Assembly: GCA_900551295.1 (NCBI GenBank) | Contig: URVJ01000026.1 | Span: 1-27,765, forward strand | Length of the DNA stretch: 27,765 nucleotides | Reading direction: 5' to 3' | DNA from: an uncultured Eubacteriales bacterium | Lineage (GTDB): Bacteria; Bacillota; Clostridia; Oscillospirales; CAG-382 | Shown here: positions 1 through 6,619 of the stretch, in pieces | How the letters are laid out: every line of letters begins with the position of its first letter | Numbering within the stretch: position 1 is the stretch's first letter | Translations under genes and position numbers: made by a program | The notes under the pieces: generated by a model | The model's input: the letters and a program-made list of their open reading frames with translations, nothing else | The model's database searches: none | What the model was told of the DNA's origin: nothing

Positions 1-1
1 G

Positions 2-208
2 TGTGGAGAGGAAGCCGCGCTTTCGCTGCGGCGTTTGAGCGGCGAAAATCTTTTGCCCGTCTTTTCGATTCCGAAAAGCAAAGATACAAAGTCGCACTTT
101 GAAGAATATAACCGGTTTCCGCCCAAACCAACCAACAAGCAACAACCAATAATAATAAAAAAGTTAATAAACTGTTATCCTCTGCATAGTTTACCCGAAA
201 AAGCGTAA
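2..208 (+). CDS. possible 3' end of an unidentified gene (partial)
   Basis: Reading from base 2, a frame stays open to a TAA at 206-208 and would give about 68 residues. Its first half uses codons typical of the neighbouring genes (ctt, gaa, tcg, ccg); the last 25 or so residues are low-complexity and rich in Lys, Ile and Asn. I recognise no family. The frame beginning at base 1 is also open, to a TGA at 100-102, so the true frame is uncertain, and the stretch may be wholly non-coding. A short inverted repeat at 61-78 (cttttcg/cgaaaag, 4-base loop) lies inside. Confidence 0.2.
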   Translation, partial: CGEEAALSLRRLSGENLLPVFSIPKSKDTKSHFEEYNRFPPKPTNKQQPIIIKKLINCYPLHSLPEKA

Positions 209-313
209 AATTAATTAACTTTTATAAAAAACTAAATTACAAATTATCAATTAAGAGTTCATTAAATGGAAGTATAATAGAGCATAAATATTAAGAAACC
301 GAGGAAAAACCAT
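209..313 (+). promoter_or_regulatory. AT-rich leader with promoter for the ilvA operon
   Basis: This AT-rich stretch contains a perfect -10 hexamer TATAAT at 273-278. The -35 region 17 bp upstream (about 250-255) matches TTGACA poorly, so expression may need an activator or depend on the A/T-rich upstream DNA. A ribosome binding site (gagga) lies at 301-305, before the ATG at 314. I see no T-box or long leader hairpin that would suggest amino-acid-responsive attenuation. Confidence 0.5.
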
Positions 314-1507
314 ATGCTGACACTCGATAAAATCTATCATGCTTCGTTCGTGTTAAAGGACGTTATAAGACATACCGAGCTTGTTCATTCCGACAAGCTT
401 AACCCCGACTGTACCGTGTATCTTAAACCCGAAAACCTCCAGCTTACCGGCTCTTTTAAACTCAGAGGATCGGGATATATGATATCGCAGCTTTCCGATG
501 AAGAAAAAGCGCACGGCGTTATTGCCTGCTCTGCCGGAAACCATGCGCAGGGCGTTGCGCTTGCCGCGTCAAAATACGGTATAAAGTCGCTTATATGCCT
601 GCCCGACGGTGCTCCTATCTCAAAAGTCGAGGCAACAAAATCCTACGGCGCTGAGGTTTGTATGGTACCCGGCGTGTATGATGACGCATATAAAAAGGCA
701 ATAGAACTGCGCGATAAAGAGGGGTATACCTTTGTTCACCCGTTTGATGACGAAAACGTAATCGCCGGACAGGGAACGATAGGACTTGAAATTCTCAATG
801 AACTCGATGATGTGGACGCAATAGTCGTTCCGATAGGCGGCGGCGGACTTATTTCGGGAATAGCATTCGCGGCAAAAAAGCTTAAACCCGAAATAAAGAT
901 ATACGGAGTTCAGGCAAGCGGCGCGCCGAGTATGGTGAATTCCATTAAAAAGAATGAGATTATCTCGCTTGATAAGGTTTCTACGATTGCCGACGGTATC
1001 GCGGTGAAACGCCCCGGCGATAATACGTTTAAAATCTGCTCAGAGTACGTAGATGAAATAGTAACGGTCACGGAGGACGAAATTTCCTCGGCAATTCTCG
1101 CACTTATCGAAAAACATAAAATGATAGCCGAAGGCGCAGGTGCCGTTTCGGTCGCGGCGGTAATGTTCAATAAAGTGCCTGTCAAAGGCAAAAAGGTTGT
1201 CTGCGTTGTTTCCGGCGGTAATATCGACGTTACGATTCTCTCGCGTGTAATAAAACGCGGTCTTATGAAGTCGGGCAGACTTTGCAGCTTGTGTATCGAG
1301 CTTATGGATAAGCCCGGACAGCTTGAAAAGGTTTCGAGAATAATAGCCGAATGCGGCGGAAACGTAACAAGCGTGCATCATGAACGCGCCGGAGAAACAG
1401 AGGATATTAACGGCTGTTTCCTCAGAATTGAACTTGAAACAAAGAACTATGACCATATAAATACAATAACAAAGAAATTGAAGGACAGCGGACTGAAGCT
1501 TGTCTGA
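314..1507 (+). CDS. ilvA: threonine ammonia-lyase (PLP-dependent threonine dehydratase with ACT domain)
   Basis: Deaminates L-threonine to 2-oxobutanoate and ammonia in the cytoplasm; it serves either isoleucine synthesis or threonine catabolism. The PLP-binding lysine is K49 in the motif GSFKLRG. The substrate-loop motif SAGNHAQG (about 73-80) and the glycine-rich phosphate cup GGGGL (about 176-180) are intact. Residues 1-320 are the fold-type II catalytic domain; about 325-397 form one ACT domain (LCIELMDKPGQLEKVSRII...), the usual site of allosteric control. At 397 residues it fits the one-ACT class, between catabolic TdcB (about 330, no ACT) and classical IlvA (about 510, two ACT-like). 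It is first in an operon with ridA 30 bp downstream, which removes the reactive enamine this enzyme releases. No other branched-chain biosynthesis gene is visible nearby, so a biosynthetic or catabolic role cannot be settled here. Confidence 0.95.
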   Translation: MLTLDKIYHASFVLKDVIRHTELVHSDKLNPDCTVYLKPENLQLTGSFKLRGSGYMISQLSDEEKAHGVIACSAGNHAQGVALAASKYGIKSLICLPDGAPISKVEATKSYGAEVCMVPGVYDDAYKKAIELRDKEGYTFVHPFDDENVIAGQGTIGLEILNELDDVDAIVVPIGGGGLISGIAFAAKKLKPEIKIYGVQASGAPSMVNSIKKNEIISLDKVSTIADGIAVKRPGDNTFKICSEYVDEIVTVTEDEISSAILALIEKHKMIAEGAGAVSVAAVMFNKVPVKGKKVVCVVSGGNIDVTILSRVIKRGLMKSGRLCSLCIELMDKPGQLEKVSRIIAECGGNVTSVHHERAGETEDINGCFLRIELETKNYDHINTITKKLKDSGLKLV

Positions 1508-1537
1508 AGTGTTTAAAAATACAGGAGGTAATACACC

Positions 1538-1909
1538 ATGGAAAAGATCTATACACCGAAAGCACCCGAAGCGCTCGGGCCTTATACTCAAGCCGTAAGA
1601 ACAGGAAATCTTGTGTTTACGTCCGGACAGATAGCAATAAATCCCGAAACGAACTCCGTTGATGCGTCCGATATAAAGGGACAGACCGAACAGGTCTGCA
1701 AAAACCTCGCCGAGGTTCTCAAGGCTGCCGGCACAAGCATTGAGCTTGCGGTAAAAACCACGTGTTTTCTTGCCGATATGAATGACTTTGCGGCATTCAA
1801 CGAAGTATACGGCAAGTATTTCACTTCAAAGCCTGCGCGTTCGTGCGTTGCAGTAAAGACGCTGCCCAAAGGCGTGCTGTGCGAAGTCGAAGTTGTTGCG
1901 GAAGCCTAA
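1538..1909 (+). CDS. ridA: RidA family reactive intermediate/imine deaminase
   Basis: A 123-residue YjgF/YER057c/UK114 protein of standard family length. RidA trimers hydrolyse 2-aminoacrylate and 2-aminocrotonate, the enamine/imine intermediates released by PLP-dependent Ser/Thr dehydratases, and so protect other PLP enzymes. The N-terminal motif PxAPEALGPYTQAV, the GQIAINPET segment, and the C-terminal ARSCVAVKTLPKGVLCEVEVVA with the conserved Arg near residue 105 and a terminal Glu are all present. A strong AGGAGG (1523-1528) precedes the ATG by 9 bases. It follows ilvA by 30 bp with no terminator between, so the substrate source and its scavenger are made together. The family also has members without deaminase activity, but the conserved Arg and this context favour true RidA. 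Confidence 0.95.
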   Translation: MEKIYTPKAPEALGPYTQAVRTGNLVFTSGQIAINPETNSVDASDIKGQTEQVCKNLAEVLKAAGTSIELAVKTTCFLADMNDFAAFNEVYGKYFTSKPARSCVAVKTLPKGVLCEVEVVAEA

Positions 1910-1950
1910 AGCGGATGCCGTGTCGATAAAGACAAGGAGATTGTATAAAT

Positions 1951-2979
1951 ATGAGAATGAATTTTTTGAGAAAACTGCCTATCCCTATGGAGATAAAGGC
2001 ACAGTATCCGCTGAGCCCCGAACTCGAAGAAAAAAAGGTTGAGTTTGACGCAAAAGTCTCCGATATTTTTACCGGAAAGTCCGATAAGCTGCTGCTTGTA
2101 ATAGGTCCGTGTTCCGCAGATTCGGAAAAGTCCGTGCTTGATTATACTTCAAGACTTGCAAAGCTCCGGGAAAAAGTTGCGGATAAGATAATGATAATTC
2201 CGAGAGTATATACCAATAAACCGCGCACTACCGGCGACGGATATAAGGGTATGCTCCACCAGCCCGATCCCGAAAAAGGTTCGGATATGCTCGAAGGCAT
2301 AGTTGCTATAAGAAGATTACATACAAAGGTTATCGAGGAAACGGGATTTTTTACTGCGGACGAAATGCTGTACTGCGAAAACTACCGTTATCTTTCGGAT
2401 TTACTTTCTTATGTTGCGGTAGGCGCAAGATCGGTTGAAAATCAGCTCCACAGACTTACCGCAAGCGGAATAGAAGTTCCCGTCGGCATGAAAAACCCGA
2501 CAAGCGGAGATATATCCGTAATGCTCAATTCCATAACCGCAGCCCAGCACTCGCATACCTTTATTTACCGCGGCTGGGAGGTCGTTACGGAGGGCAATCC
2601 TCTTGCGCACGCAATTCTCCGCGGATATGTGAATAAGCACGGTCAGGCAATACCCAACTATCACTATGAGGATCTTGAACATCTGTATGAGAACTACTCT
2701 GCGAAGGGACTTCAGAACCTTTCTCTCGTAGTCGACGCAAACCACTCCAATTCAGGCAAAAAGCCGCTTGAGCAGGTAAGAATCTGCAAAGAGGTTCTGC
2801 ACAGCTGCCGTCATAACGCCGATATTAACCGTATGGTAAAGGGATTTATGATAGAAAGTTATATCGAGGACGGTGCGCAGAAGATAGGCGAGGGAATTTA
2901 CGGAAAATCCATAACCGACCCGTGTATCGGCTGGGAAAAGACCGAAAAGCTTGTACTTGAGCTTGCGGATCTCAGATAA
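1951..2979 (+). CDS. aroF: class I 3-deoxy-7-phosphoheptulonate (DAHP) synthase
   Basis: Condenses phosphoenolpyruvate and erythrose 4-phosphate to DAHP, the first committed step of the shikimate pathway. It is the AroF/AroG/AroH (class I alpha) type of 342 residues, close to the usual 350. Motifs seen: GPCS at 52-55 holding the metal-ligand Cys, RVYTNKPRTTGDGYKG at about 85-100, KNPTSGD near 181, and DANHSNSGKKP near 265 holding the metal-ligand His. The N-terminal extension (about 45 residues) is where feedback inhibitors act in the E. coli enzymes; which amino acid acts here cannot be read from the sequence. AGGAG at 1934-1938 supports this ATG. It is the last gene of the ilvA-ridA unit (41 bp after ridA) and is followed by a terminator. 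The symbol aroF is used for the family, not a specific isozyme. Confidence 0.93.
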   Translation: MRMNFLRKLPIPMEIKAQYPLSPELEEKKVEFDAKVSDIFTGKSDKLLLVIGPCSADSEKSVLDYTSRLAKLREKVADKIMIIPRVYTNKPRTTGDGYKGMLHQPDPEKGSDMLEGIVAIRRLHTKVIEETGFFTADEMLYCENYRYLSDLLSYVAVGARSVENQLHRLTASGIEVPVGMKNPTSGDISVMLNSITAAQHSHTFIYRGWEVVTEGNPLAHAILRGYVNKHGQAIPNYHYEDLEHLYENYSAKGLQNLSLVVDANHSNSGKKPLEQVRICKEVLHSCRHNADINRMVKGFMIESYIEDGAQKIGEGIYGKSITDPCIGWEKTEKLVLELADLR

Positions 2980-3001
2980 ATAATGCAGAGAAACTGAAAA
3001 T

Positions 3002-3046
3002 GCACTTTGGCTGTTCCGAAAAGATTGCAGTCAGAGGGCTTTTTTT
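3002..3046 (+). terminator. intrinsic terminator after aroF
   Basis: Stem arms 3005-3013 and 3028-3036 pair over 9 bp, with two G-U wobbles. An outer two base pairs (3002-3003 with 3038-3039) lie beyond one mismatch. A run of seven Ts follows directly at 3040-3046. It closes the ilvA-ridA-aroF unit. Confidence 0.75.
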
Positions 3047-3065
3047 GAGTGTTTAAAATTTTGTC

Positions 3066-3094
3066 TTGACTTTGTAACGGGGAAAGAGTAAAAT
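3066..3094 (+). promoter_or_regulatory. sigma-A promoter for the permease gene
   Basis: TTGACT at 3066-3071 and TAAAAT at 3089-3094 are separated by exactly 17 bp. The predicted start site near 3101 gives a short leader to the ATG at 3135. The upstream terminator makes this an independent unit. Confidence 0.75.
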
Positions 3095-3134
3095 ATTTCG
3101 GTGATGTTACAGAATAAAGGAAGTATTACAGAGA

Positions 3135-4280
3135 ATGACACATACCGCACACATTGATATCTTTCCGAGGATTGTTTCTTTTGCAAAAAAGAACGCCGTT
3201 GCAGTAATAGCCTTTGCCGCGGCGGCAGTGACGGCATTTTTTGTACCTCCGGATCGTAAATATGCGGAATATTTCGACTTCAAGACGCTGTCGTGCCTTT
3301 TCTGTGTGCTCGCGGTGGTGTGCGCGCTTAAAAACATCAACTTTTTCTATATGCTTGCAAAAAAGATAGTACACTGCTTTAAAAATGTGCGTATGAGCGT
3401 GCTTGCACTTGTGTATATAACCTTTATCGGCTCTATGCTCATTGCAAACGATATGGCGCTGCTCACGTTTCTTCCTCTCGGATCAATAGTGATAAATGCG
3501 ACCGGCAAGAAAAAATATCTTGCGTTTACATTTATAATGCAGAATATCGCGGCAAACTTGGGCGGAATGCTGACTCCGTTCGGAAATCCGCAGAACCTTT
3601 ATCTGTACACAAAGTTTAACATACCGAATGCGGAGTTCGTTGCGATAATGGCACCGCCTTTTGCGCTTGCCGTAGCTCTTATAACCGTTTGCTGCGTGGT
3701 TTTTGTAAAGGCGGAACCGCTTGAAATCGCAGATGAAAAAATAGTGTTAAATCCTGTAAGAACCGTGCTTTATCTTTGTCTTTTTGCACTTGCGATAGCT
3801 ATTGTTTTCAGAGGAGTGCCGTATGCAGTCGGACTTGTGATCATACCGGCAGTGCTGCTTGCGGCAGATCCCAAGGCACTGAAGGCGGTTGATTATCCGC
3901 TGCTTTTTACTTTTGTGTTTTTCTTTGTATTTTCGGGGAATATGGCACGGATTCCGGCGGTAAGAAATTTCTTTTCGTTTTTGCTGTCAAAGAGCACGCT
4001 TGTGTTCAGCGCGCTTTCGTGTCAGTTTATCAGCAATGTTCCGTCTGCGATTCTGCTGTCGCAGTTTACCGATAATTACAGAGATCTGCTTGTCGGCGTA
4101 AATGTCGGCGGAGTCGGAACGCTTATAGCGTCGCTTGCAAGCCTTATAACTTTTCGCGAATACGCGAATAATGCTCCCGGAAAAACCGCAGAATATATAG
4201 CAAAATTTTCGGCTTTCAATTTTGCATTTCTGTTTGTGCTTGTGGGGTTTATGCTTGCAATTAAAACAATAATCAAATAA
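3135..4280 (+). CDS. SLC13/ArsB-type (ion transporter superfamily) permease
   Basis: A 381-residue polytopic membrane protein with about ten hydrophobic segments and no signal peptide. The segment GSMLIANDMALLTFLPLGSIV and, at about 144-160, the re-entrant motif GGMLTPFGNPQNLYLY match the conserved centre of the IT superfamily (ArsB, NhaD, CitM, DASS/SLC13 carriers). These carriers move anions such as citrate, dicarboxylates or arsenite, or exchange Na+/H+. A similar amphipathic repeat (ISNVPSAILLSQF) recurs in the second half, as expected from the inverted-repeat fold. The length is slightly below that of most ArsB/SLC13 proteins (about 420-450). The substrate cannot be assigned, because neighbours are unrelated (aroF upstream, tRNA downstream) and it has its own promoter. 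The start is supported by the weak ribosome site AAGGA at 3117-3121. Confidence 0.75.
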   Translation: MTHTAHIDIFPRIVSFAKKNAVAVIAFAAAAVTAFFVPPDRKYAEYFDFKTLSCLFCVLAVVCALKNINFFYMLAKKIVHCFKNVRMSVLALVYITFIGSMLIANDMALLTFLPLGSIVINATGKKKYLAFTFIMQNIAANLGGMLTPFGNPQNLYLYTKFNIPNAEFVAIMAPPFALAVALITVCCVVFVKAEPLEIADEKIVLNPVRTVLYLCLFALAIAIVFRGVPYAVGLVIIPAVLLAADPKALKAVDYPLLFTFVFFFVFSGNMARIPAVRNFFSFLLSKSTLVFSALSCQFISNVPSAILLSQFTDNYRDLLVGVNVGGVGTLIASLASLITFREYANNAPGKTAEYIAKFSAFNFAFLFVLVGFMLAIKTIIK

Positions 4281-4294
4281 TTTCGGCTTATCTA

Positions 4295-4323
4295 TTGACA
4301 AAATCCGTCTTTTGAGATATAAT
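4295..4323 (+). promoter_or_regulatory. consensus sigma-A promoter for tRNA-Thr
   Basis: TTGACA (4295-4300) and TATAAT (4318-4323) are perfect hexamers with a 17-bp spacer, 36 bp upstream of the tRNA. This suits a strongly expressed stable RNA. Confidence 0.85.
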
Positions 4324-4359
4324 ATTCTCGTTACAGTCGAGAGGGACGGATAATATCTT

Positions 4360-4434
4360 GCTGGTGTGGCTCAATGGCAGAGCAGCGGTATCGTAAACCG
4401 CAGGTTGCAGGTTCGACTCCTGTCACCAGCTCCA
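4360..4434 (+). tRNA. tRNA-Thr (anticodon CGT), CCA encoded
   Basis: A full cloverleaf can be drawn by hand. The acceptor stem is GCTGGTG/CACCAGC, the D arm GCTC/GAGC, and the anticodon arm GCGGT/ACCGC with loop ATCGTAA, giving anticodon CGT (reads ACG, Thr). A 5-nt variable loop AGGTT follows, then the T arm GCAGG/CCTGT with loop TTCGACT. The discriminator is T, followed by genomically encoded CCA at 4432-4434. A T run (4435-4441) follows and could help end transcription. It is a singleton tRNA gene, not part of a cluster. Confidence 0.96.
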
Positions 4435-4507
4435 TTTTTTTGCTTTGCAGATGTAAAAAGTGCATTTGCAAAGTTTTTTGTTTGGTGAAAGTTTTTTGCC
4501 GTATGTG

Positions 4508-4536
4508 TTGACAAACGGGAAATGTATGAGTATAAT
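4508..4536 (+). promoter_or_regulatory. perfect consensus promoter for a structured ncRNA
   Basis: TTGACA at 4508-4513, a 17-bp spacer, and TATAAT at 4531-4536. Transcription would begin around 4541-4544, a few bases before the first paired stem of the RNA at 4548. Confidence 0.85.
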
Positions 4537-4542
4537 ACAAGT

Positions 4543-4785
4543 ACAAAGGCAAGACCTCAAACGGTTGTGCCATAATGTGAAGTTATAAATTAACCGCTGC
4601 ATTGGGACGTGTGGGCGGTTAATTTACTTTTAAAGTAAACGCTAATATAAGGAAAAATGCAAAGACACAAATTCTTATGTACTTTTCCATAGCTACCACC
4701 CATTTCGGGAATGGCACAACCGCCGGTGAGTTACACCGTTAAGAGACCTTGCCCTGCCGGAAATTACTCCGACGGGGTTATTTTA
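4543..4785 (+). ncRNA. stand-alone highly structured non-coding RNA (class not certain; raiA-motif-like candidate)
   Basis: About 240 nt lie between a perfect promoter and an intrinsic terminator, with no plausible reading frame. Pairings read directly: closing stem 4548-4553/4748-4753 extended by 4556-4558/4743-4745; a perfect 11-bp stem 4562-4572/4712-4722; an 11-bp stem 4587-4597/4615-4625 with a 17-nt GU-rich loop; a 7-bp hairpin around 4623-4639; ggaaaa/ttttcc at 4641-4646/4683-4688; a hairpin ccatt/aatgg near 4700-4714; and cggtg/caccg at 4724-4728/4734-4738. This is a branched, compact fold unlike the rod with central bubble of 6S RNA. It has neither tmRNA nor SRP signature sequences. 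Size, stand-alone transcription and branching recall the raiA-motif RNA of Firmicutes, but I could not confirm its consensus. It sits between tRNA-Thr and a convergent acetyltransferase gene. Confidence 0.75.
4752..4785 (+). terminator. intrinsic terminator of the ncRNA
   Basis: Arms ccctgccgga (4752-4761) and tccgacgggg (4768-4777) pair with one mismatch around a 6-nt loop. A T-rich tail follows (ttatttta, 4778-4785). Its 5' arm overlaps the last two bases of the closing stem of the RNA. Confidence 0.8.
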
Positions 4786-4821
4786 TATACCTTTTTTCAT
4801 CAAAAACGCAAGAAAAAGCGC

Positions 4822-4851
4822 AAAAAAACAGTCCGGAAACAACCCGGACTG
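4822..4851 (-). terminator. intrinsic terminator of the GNAT gene (minus strand)
   Basis: Read on the minus strand, cagtccgg and ccggactg arms (4829-4836 with 4844-4851) form a perfect 8-bp stem. A run of seven Ts follows, seen as As at 4822-4828 on the plus strand. It lies 20 bp beyond the stop codon. Confidence 0.88.
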
Positions 4852-4870
4852 AGCAAAACAAATTGTTATA

Positions 4871-5368
4871 TTACAGCACCTTGACGTACGGGAAAATATC
4901 CTCGTAGACGCCGTCGCCGTTTTTAAATCCACCCGGAATAACACCGAGTTTTTCAAATCCGAGACGTTCGTACAGATGCTGTGCGTGAATGTTCGACGCA
5001 ACGACTGCGTTGAACTGCATTATCTTAAAACCGTGCTTTTTGGCTTCAGCCAAACAGTCGCATACCAGCTTTTCGCCTATGTGAAGTCCGCGGCTGTTTT
5101 TTGCAACCGCATAGCTTGCATTCGATATGTGCGAACATCTTCCGACGTTGTTCGGGTGAAGAATGTACATACCGTAAATCTCGCCTGTCGTTTTGTCGGC
5201 GGCAACACCGCAGTGTGTCTGCGACGTGAAAAATTCAGCCGCCTCGCCGTCGCTCAATGTGTTTTCCTGCGGAAATGCCATTCCGTCCTCTACGACGCTG
5301 TTCCATATTTTTGCCATTGCCGGAATATCGCGTTCCTCGTATTTTCTTACAATTATATTATTAAACAT
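4871..5368 (-). CDS. GNAT family N-acetyltransferase
   Basis: A 165-residue cytoplasmic acetyl-CoA-dependent acyltransferase of single-domain GNAT size. The N-terminal IIVRKYEERDIPAMAKIWN is the typical beta1-alpha1 entry. The acetyl-CoA pyrophosphate-binding motif A is YAVAKNSRGLHIGEKLVCDCL (about 96-116), a variant of the R/Q-x-x-G-x-G/A loop with R-G-L-H-I-G. The C-terminal NIHAQHLYERLGFEKLGVIPG (about 130-150) is the usual motif B. It resembles uncharacterised GNATs acting on small molecules; the acceptor substrate is unknown. GAGGT just upstream supports the ATG at 5368. An extended -10 (TGcTAAAAT, minus strand; hexamer at 5402-5407) is the likely promoter. It is convergent with the ncRNA. 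Confidence 0.88.
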   Translation of the reverse strand: MFNNIIVRKYEERDIPAMAKIWNSVVEDGMAFPQENTLSDGEAAEFFTSQTHCGVAADKTTGEIYGMYILHPNNVGRCSHISNASYAVAKNSRGLHIGEKLVCDCLAEAKKHGFKIMQFNAVVASNIHAQHLYERLGFEKLGVIPGGFKNGDGVYEDIFPYVKVL

Positions 5369-5480
5369 TGTTCTTACCTCACAAATTTGTTTTTTGAATA
5401 TATTTTAGCACCGTATTTTTAAGAATTCACGCAGCTTTTTTTAAATAAGCATAACACATTAAAAATTCATAAAATAAACC

Positions 5481-5509
5481 TTGACGTTTTGCGTGCCGCG
5501 CTTTATAAT
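5481..5509 (+). promoter_or_regulatory. promoter of the thiT riboswitch transcript
   Basis: TTGACG (5481-5486) and TATAAT (5504-5509) with a 17-bp spacer. The predicted start near 5516 lies just before the TPP aptamer. Confidence 0.8.
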
Positions 5510-5524
5510 ATATCATGAACCGCA

Positions 5525-5720
5525 TAAATATCGGGGGTGCTGCTTTAAAAAGGCGGCTGAGACGGGACTTTGGATTCCCGAACCCTTTAAACCTGTTCGG
5601 ACAATACCGGCGTAGGGAGATAAAAGCTCTGAAAACAATACACTTTGAGCCTTTACCGCACCGATATTACGTGTGCGGTATCTTATCGGCAAAAAGCCGT
5701 AATTTTCAGGAGGTTCGGTT
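5525..5720 (+). promoter_or_regulatory. TPP riboswitch (THI element) with expression platform
   Basis: The conserved thi-box segments are all present in order: GGGGGTGC (5533-5540), GGCTGAGA (5555-5562), AACCCTTTAAACCTG (5581-5595), and AATACCGGCGTAGGGA (5603-5618). The closing helix P1 is tatc (5529-5532) with gata (5619-5622). The aptamer covers roughly 5529-5622. Downstream, taccgcac/gtgcggta (5654-5661/5673-5680) forms a perfect 8-bp hairpin. A small cggc-aaaaa-gccg hairpin (5687-5699) with a TAATTTT tail sits just before the AGGAGG (5708-5713). No long T tract follows a strong stem, so control could be by ribosome-site access or a weak terminator. Thiamine pyrophosphate binding is expected to repress thiT. 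Confidence 0.95.
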
Positions 5721-6290
5721 ATGAACACAAAAACCAAAACACTCGTCGAATGTGCCATACTCGTTGCGCTCTCGGCGGTACTCAGCATGGTCAAGGTATT
5801 TCAGCTGCCTTGGGGAGGAAGCATAACGCTTTTGAGTATGCTCCCCGTCACACTTATTTCGATCCGTCACGGAATCAAGACAGGACTGTTTTCAGCGTTT
5901 GTTTACGCGGTAATTCAGCTTGTATTCGGCATAATGTTTGACGGACTTCTCGGCTGGGGACTTACTGCCGGAATGCTTGTCGCTTGCATTTTGCTTGACT
6001 ACATAGTTGCGTTTACGGTACTCGGACTTGCGGGAATTTTCGCAAATAAGGGCTTGGGCGGCGTAATCGGCGGAACGGCTCTCGCAATAGCACTCCGTTT
6101 TGCGTCCCATGTTCTCAGCGGCGTATACGTTTTCGCGTCTGCCGGAAAACTCTGGGAGGGCTTTGAAACAACAAATACATGGCTTTACAGCGTGGTTTAT
6201 AACGGCTGCTATATGCTTCCGGAAATGGTTTTCACAATTATCGGTGCGGCAATACTTTATCCTGCGCTTAAATCCAGAAAAATCGTATAA
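5721..6290 (+). CDS. thiT: energy-coupled thiamine transporter, S component ThiT
   Basis: Substrate-binding membrane subunit of a group II ECF transporter for thiamine; it needs the shared EcfA/EcfA'/EcfT module, which is not encoded here. The protein has 189 residues with six hydrophobic segments, the normal YuaJ/ThiT size. The N-terminal helix TKTLVECAILVALSAVLSM carries the small-residue face that contacts EcfT in S components. The segment PWGGSITLLSMLPVTLISIRHG is characteristic of ThiT, and the tryptophans around 75-90 (LLGWGLTAGM) and 145-160 are in the region of the thiamine pocket. The upstream TPP riboswitch fixes the substrate class independently of homology. AGGAGG lies 7 bases before the ATG. 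It is monocistronic, with a terminator after it. Confidence 0.95.
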   Translation: MNTKTKTLVECAILVALSAVLSMVKVFQLPWGGSITLLSMLPVTLISIRHGIKTGLFSAFVYAVIQLVFGIMFDGLLGWGLTAGMLVACILLDYIVAFTVLGLAGIFANKGLGGVIGGTALAIALRFASHVLSGVYVFASAGKLWEGFETTNTWLYSVVYNGCYMLPEMVFTIIGAAILYPALKSRKIV

Positions 6291-6312
6291 AATAGGCTTA
6301 ATTTGTTTTGCG

Positions 6313-6346
6313 GCGTGCCTGTTTTTGACGGGCGCGCTTAATTTTT
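6313..6346 (+). terminator. intrinsic terminator after thiT
   Basis: Arms gcgtgcctg (6313-6321) and cgggcgcgc (6329-6337) pair over 9 bp, with two G-U pairs and a 7-nt loop. The tail is ttaattttt (6338-6346). Confidence 0.75.
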
Positions 6347-6619
6347 GCCTGTGCGGTGTCGTTTTTCGCGGTTTTCGCAGCGCATTTTGTAAAATTTACT
6401 TTTCAATGTGTTTTTTGTTGAAGTTGTTTATAATATTATAGCATAACGACGTCGGATTGTGTCGGATGTTTGTGCATAATGCACCAATATTTTACATTTT
6501 GCTGAATTTTTTTTGAAAGTATTGTGTTTTAATTTTTAAAAACTATTGACAAAACAATTTTTTTTGATATAATTAAAATATACCGTGAAAAAATAACATC
6601 TGTACAAACAGGAATGACT
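6347..6619 (+). promoter_or_regulatory. AT-rich intergenic region with sigma-factor gene promoter
   Basis: No gene is visible. The last 100 bases are very A/T rich and contain TTGACA (6546-6551), a 16-bp spacer and TATAAT (6568-6573), which is a near-perfect sigma-A promoter. The T-rich block 6500-6540 just upstream could act as an UP element. Strong vegetative transcription of the downstream sigma gene is expected. Confidence 0.75.

Noticed and set aside
1040..1591. 183-residue open frame on the minus strand
   Set aside because: It lies antisense to ilvA and ridA, has Cys/Phe-rich composition typical of a shadow frame, and has no ribosome site or family motif.
4331..4573. 80-residue minus-strand frame across the tRNA
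   Set aside because: It covers the tRNA, the T run and both promoters. Its tRNA-derived peptide (VEPATCGLRYRCSAIEPHQQ-like) is a well-known false annotation.
4543..4785. 6S RNA as identity of the structured RNA
   Set aside because: 6S is rod-shaped with a long closing stem and a large central bubble. Here the outer stem is followed by only three unpaired bases on the 5' side and then a branched interior.
4976..5422. 148-residue plus-strand frame
   Set aside because: It is a shadow of the GNAT gene, which has clear motifs, a ribosome site and a terminator on the minus strand.
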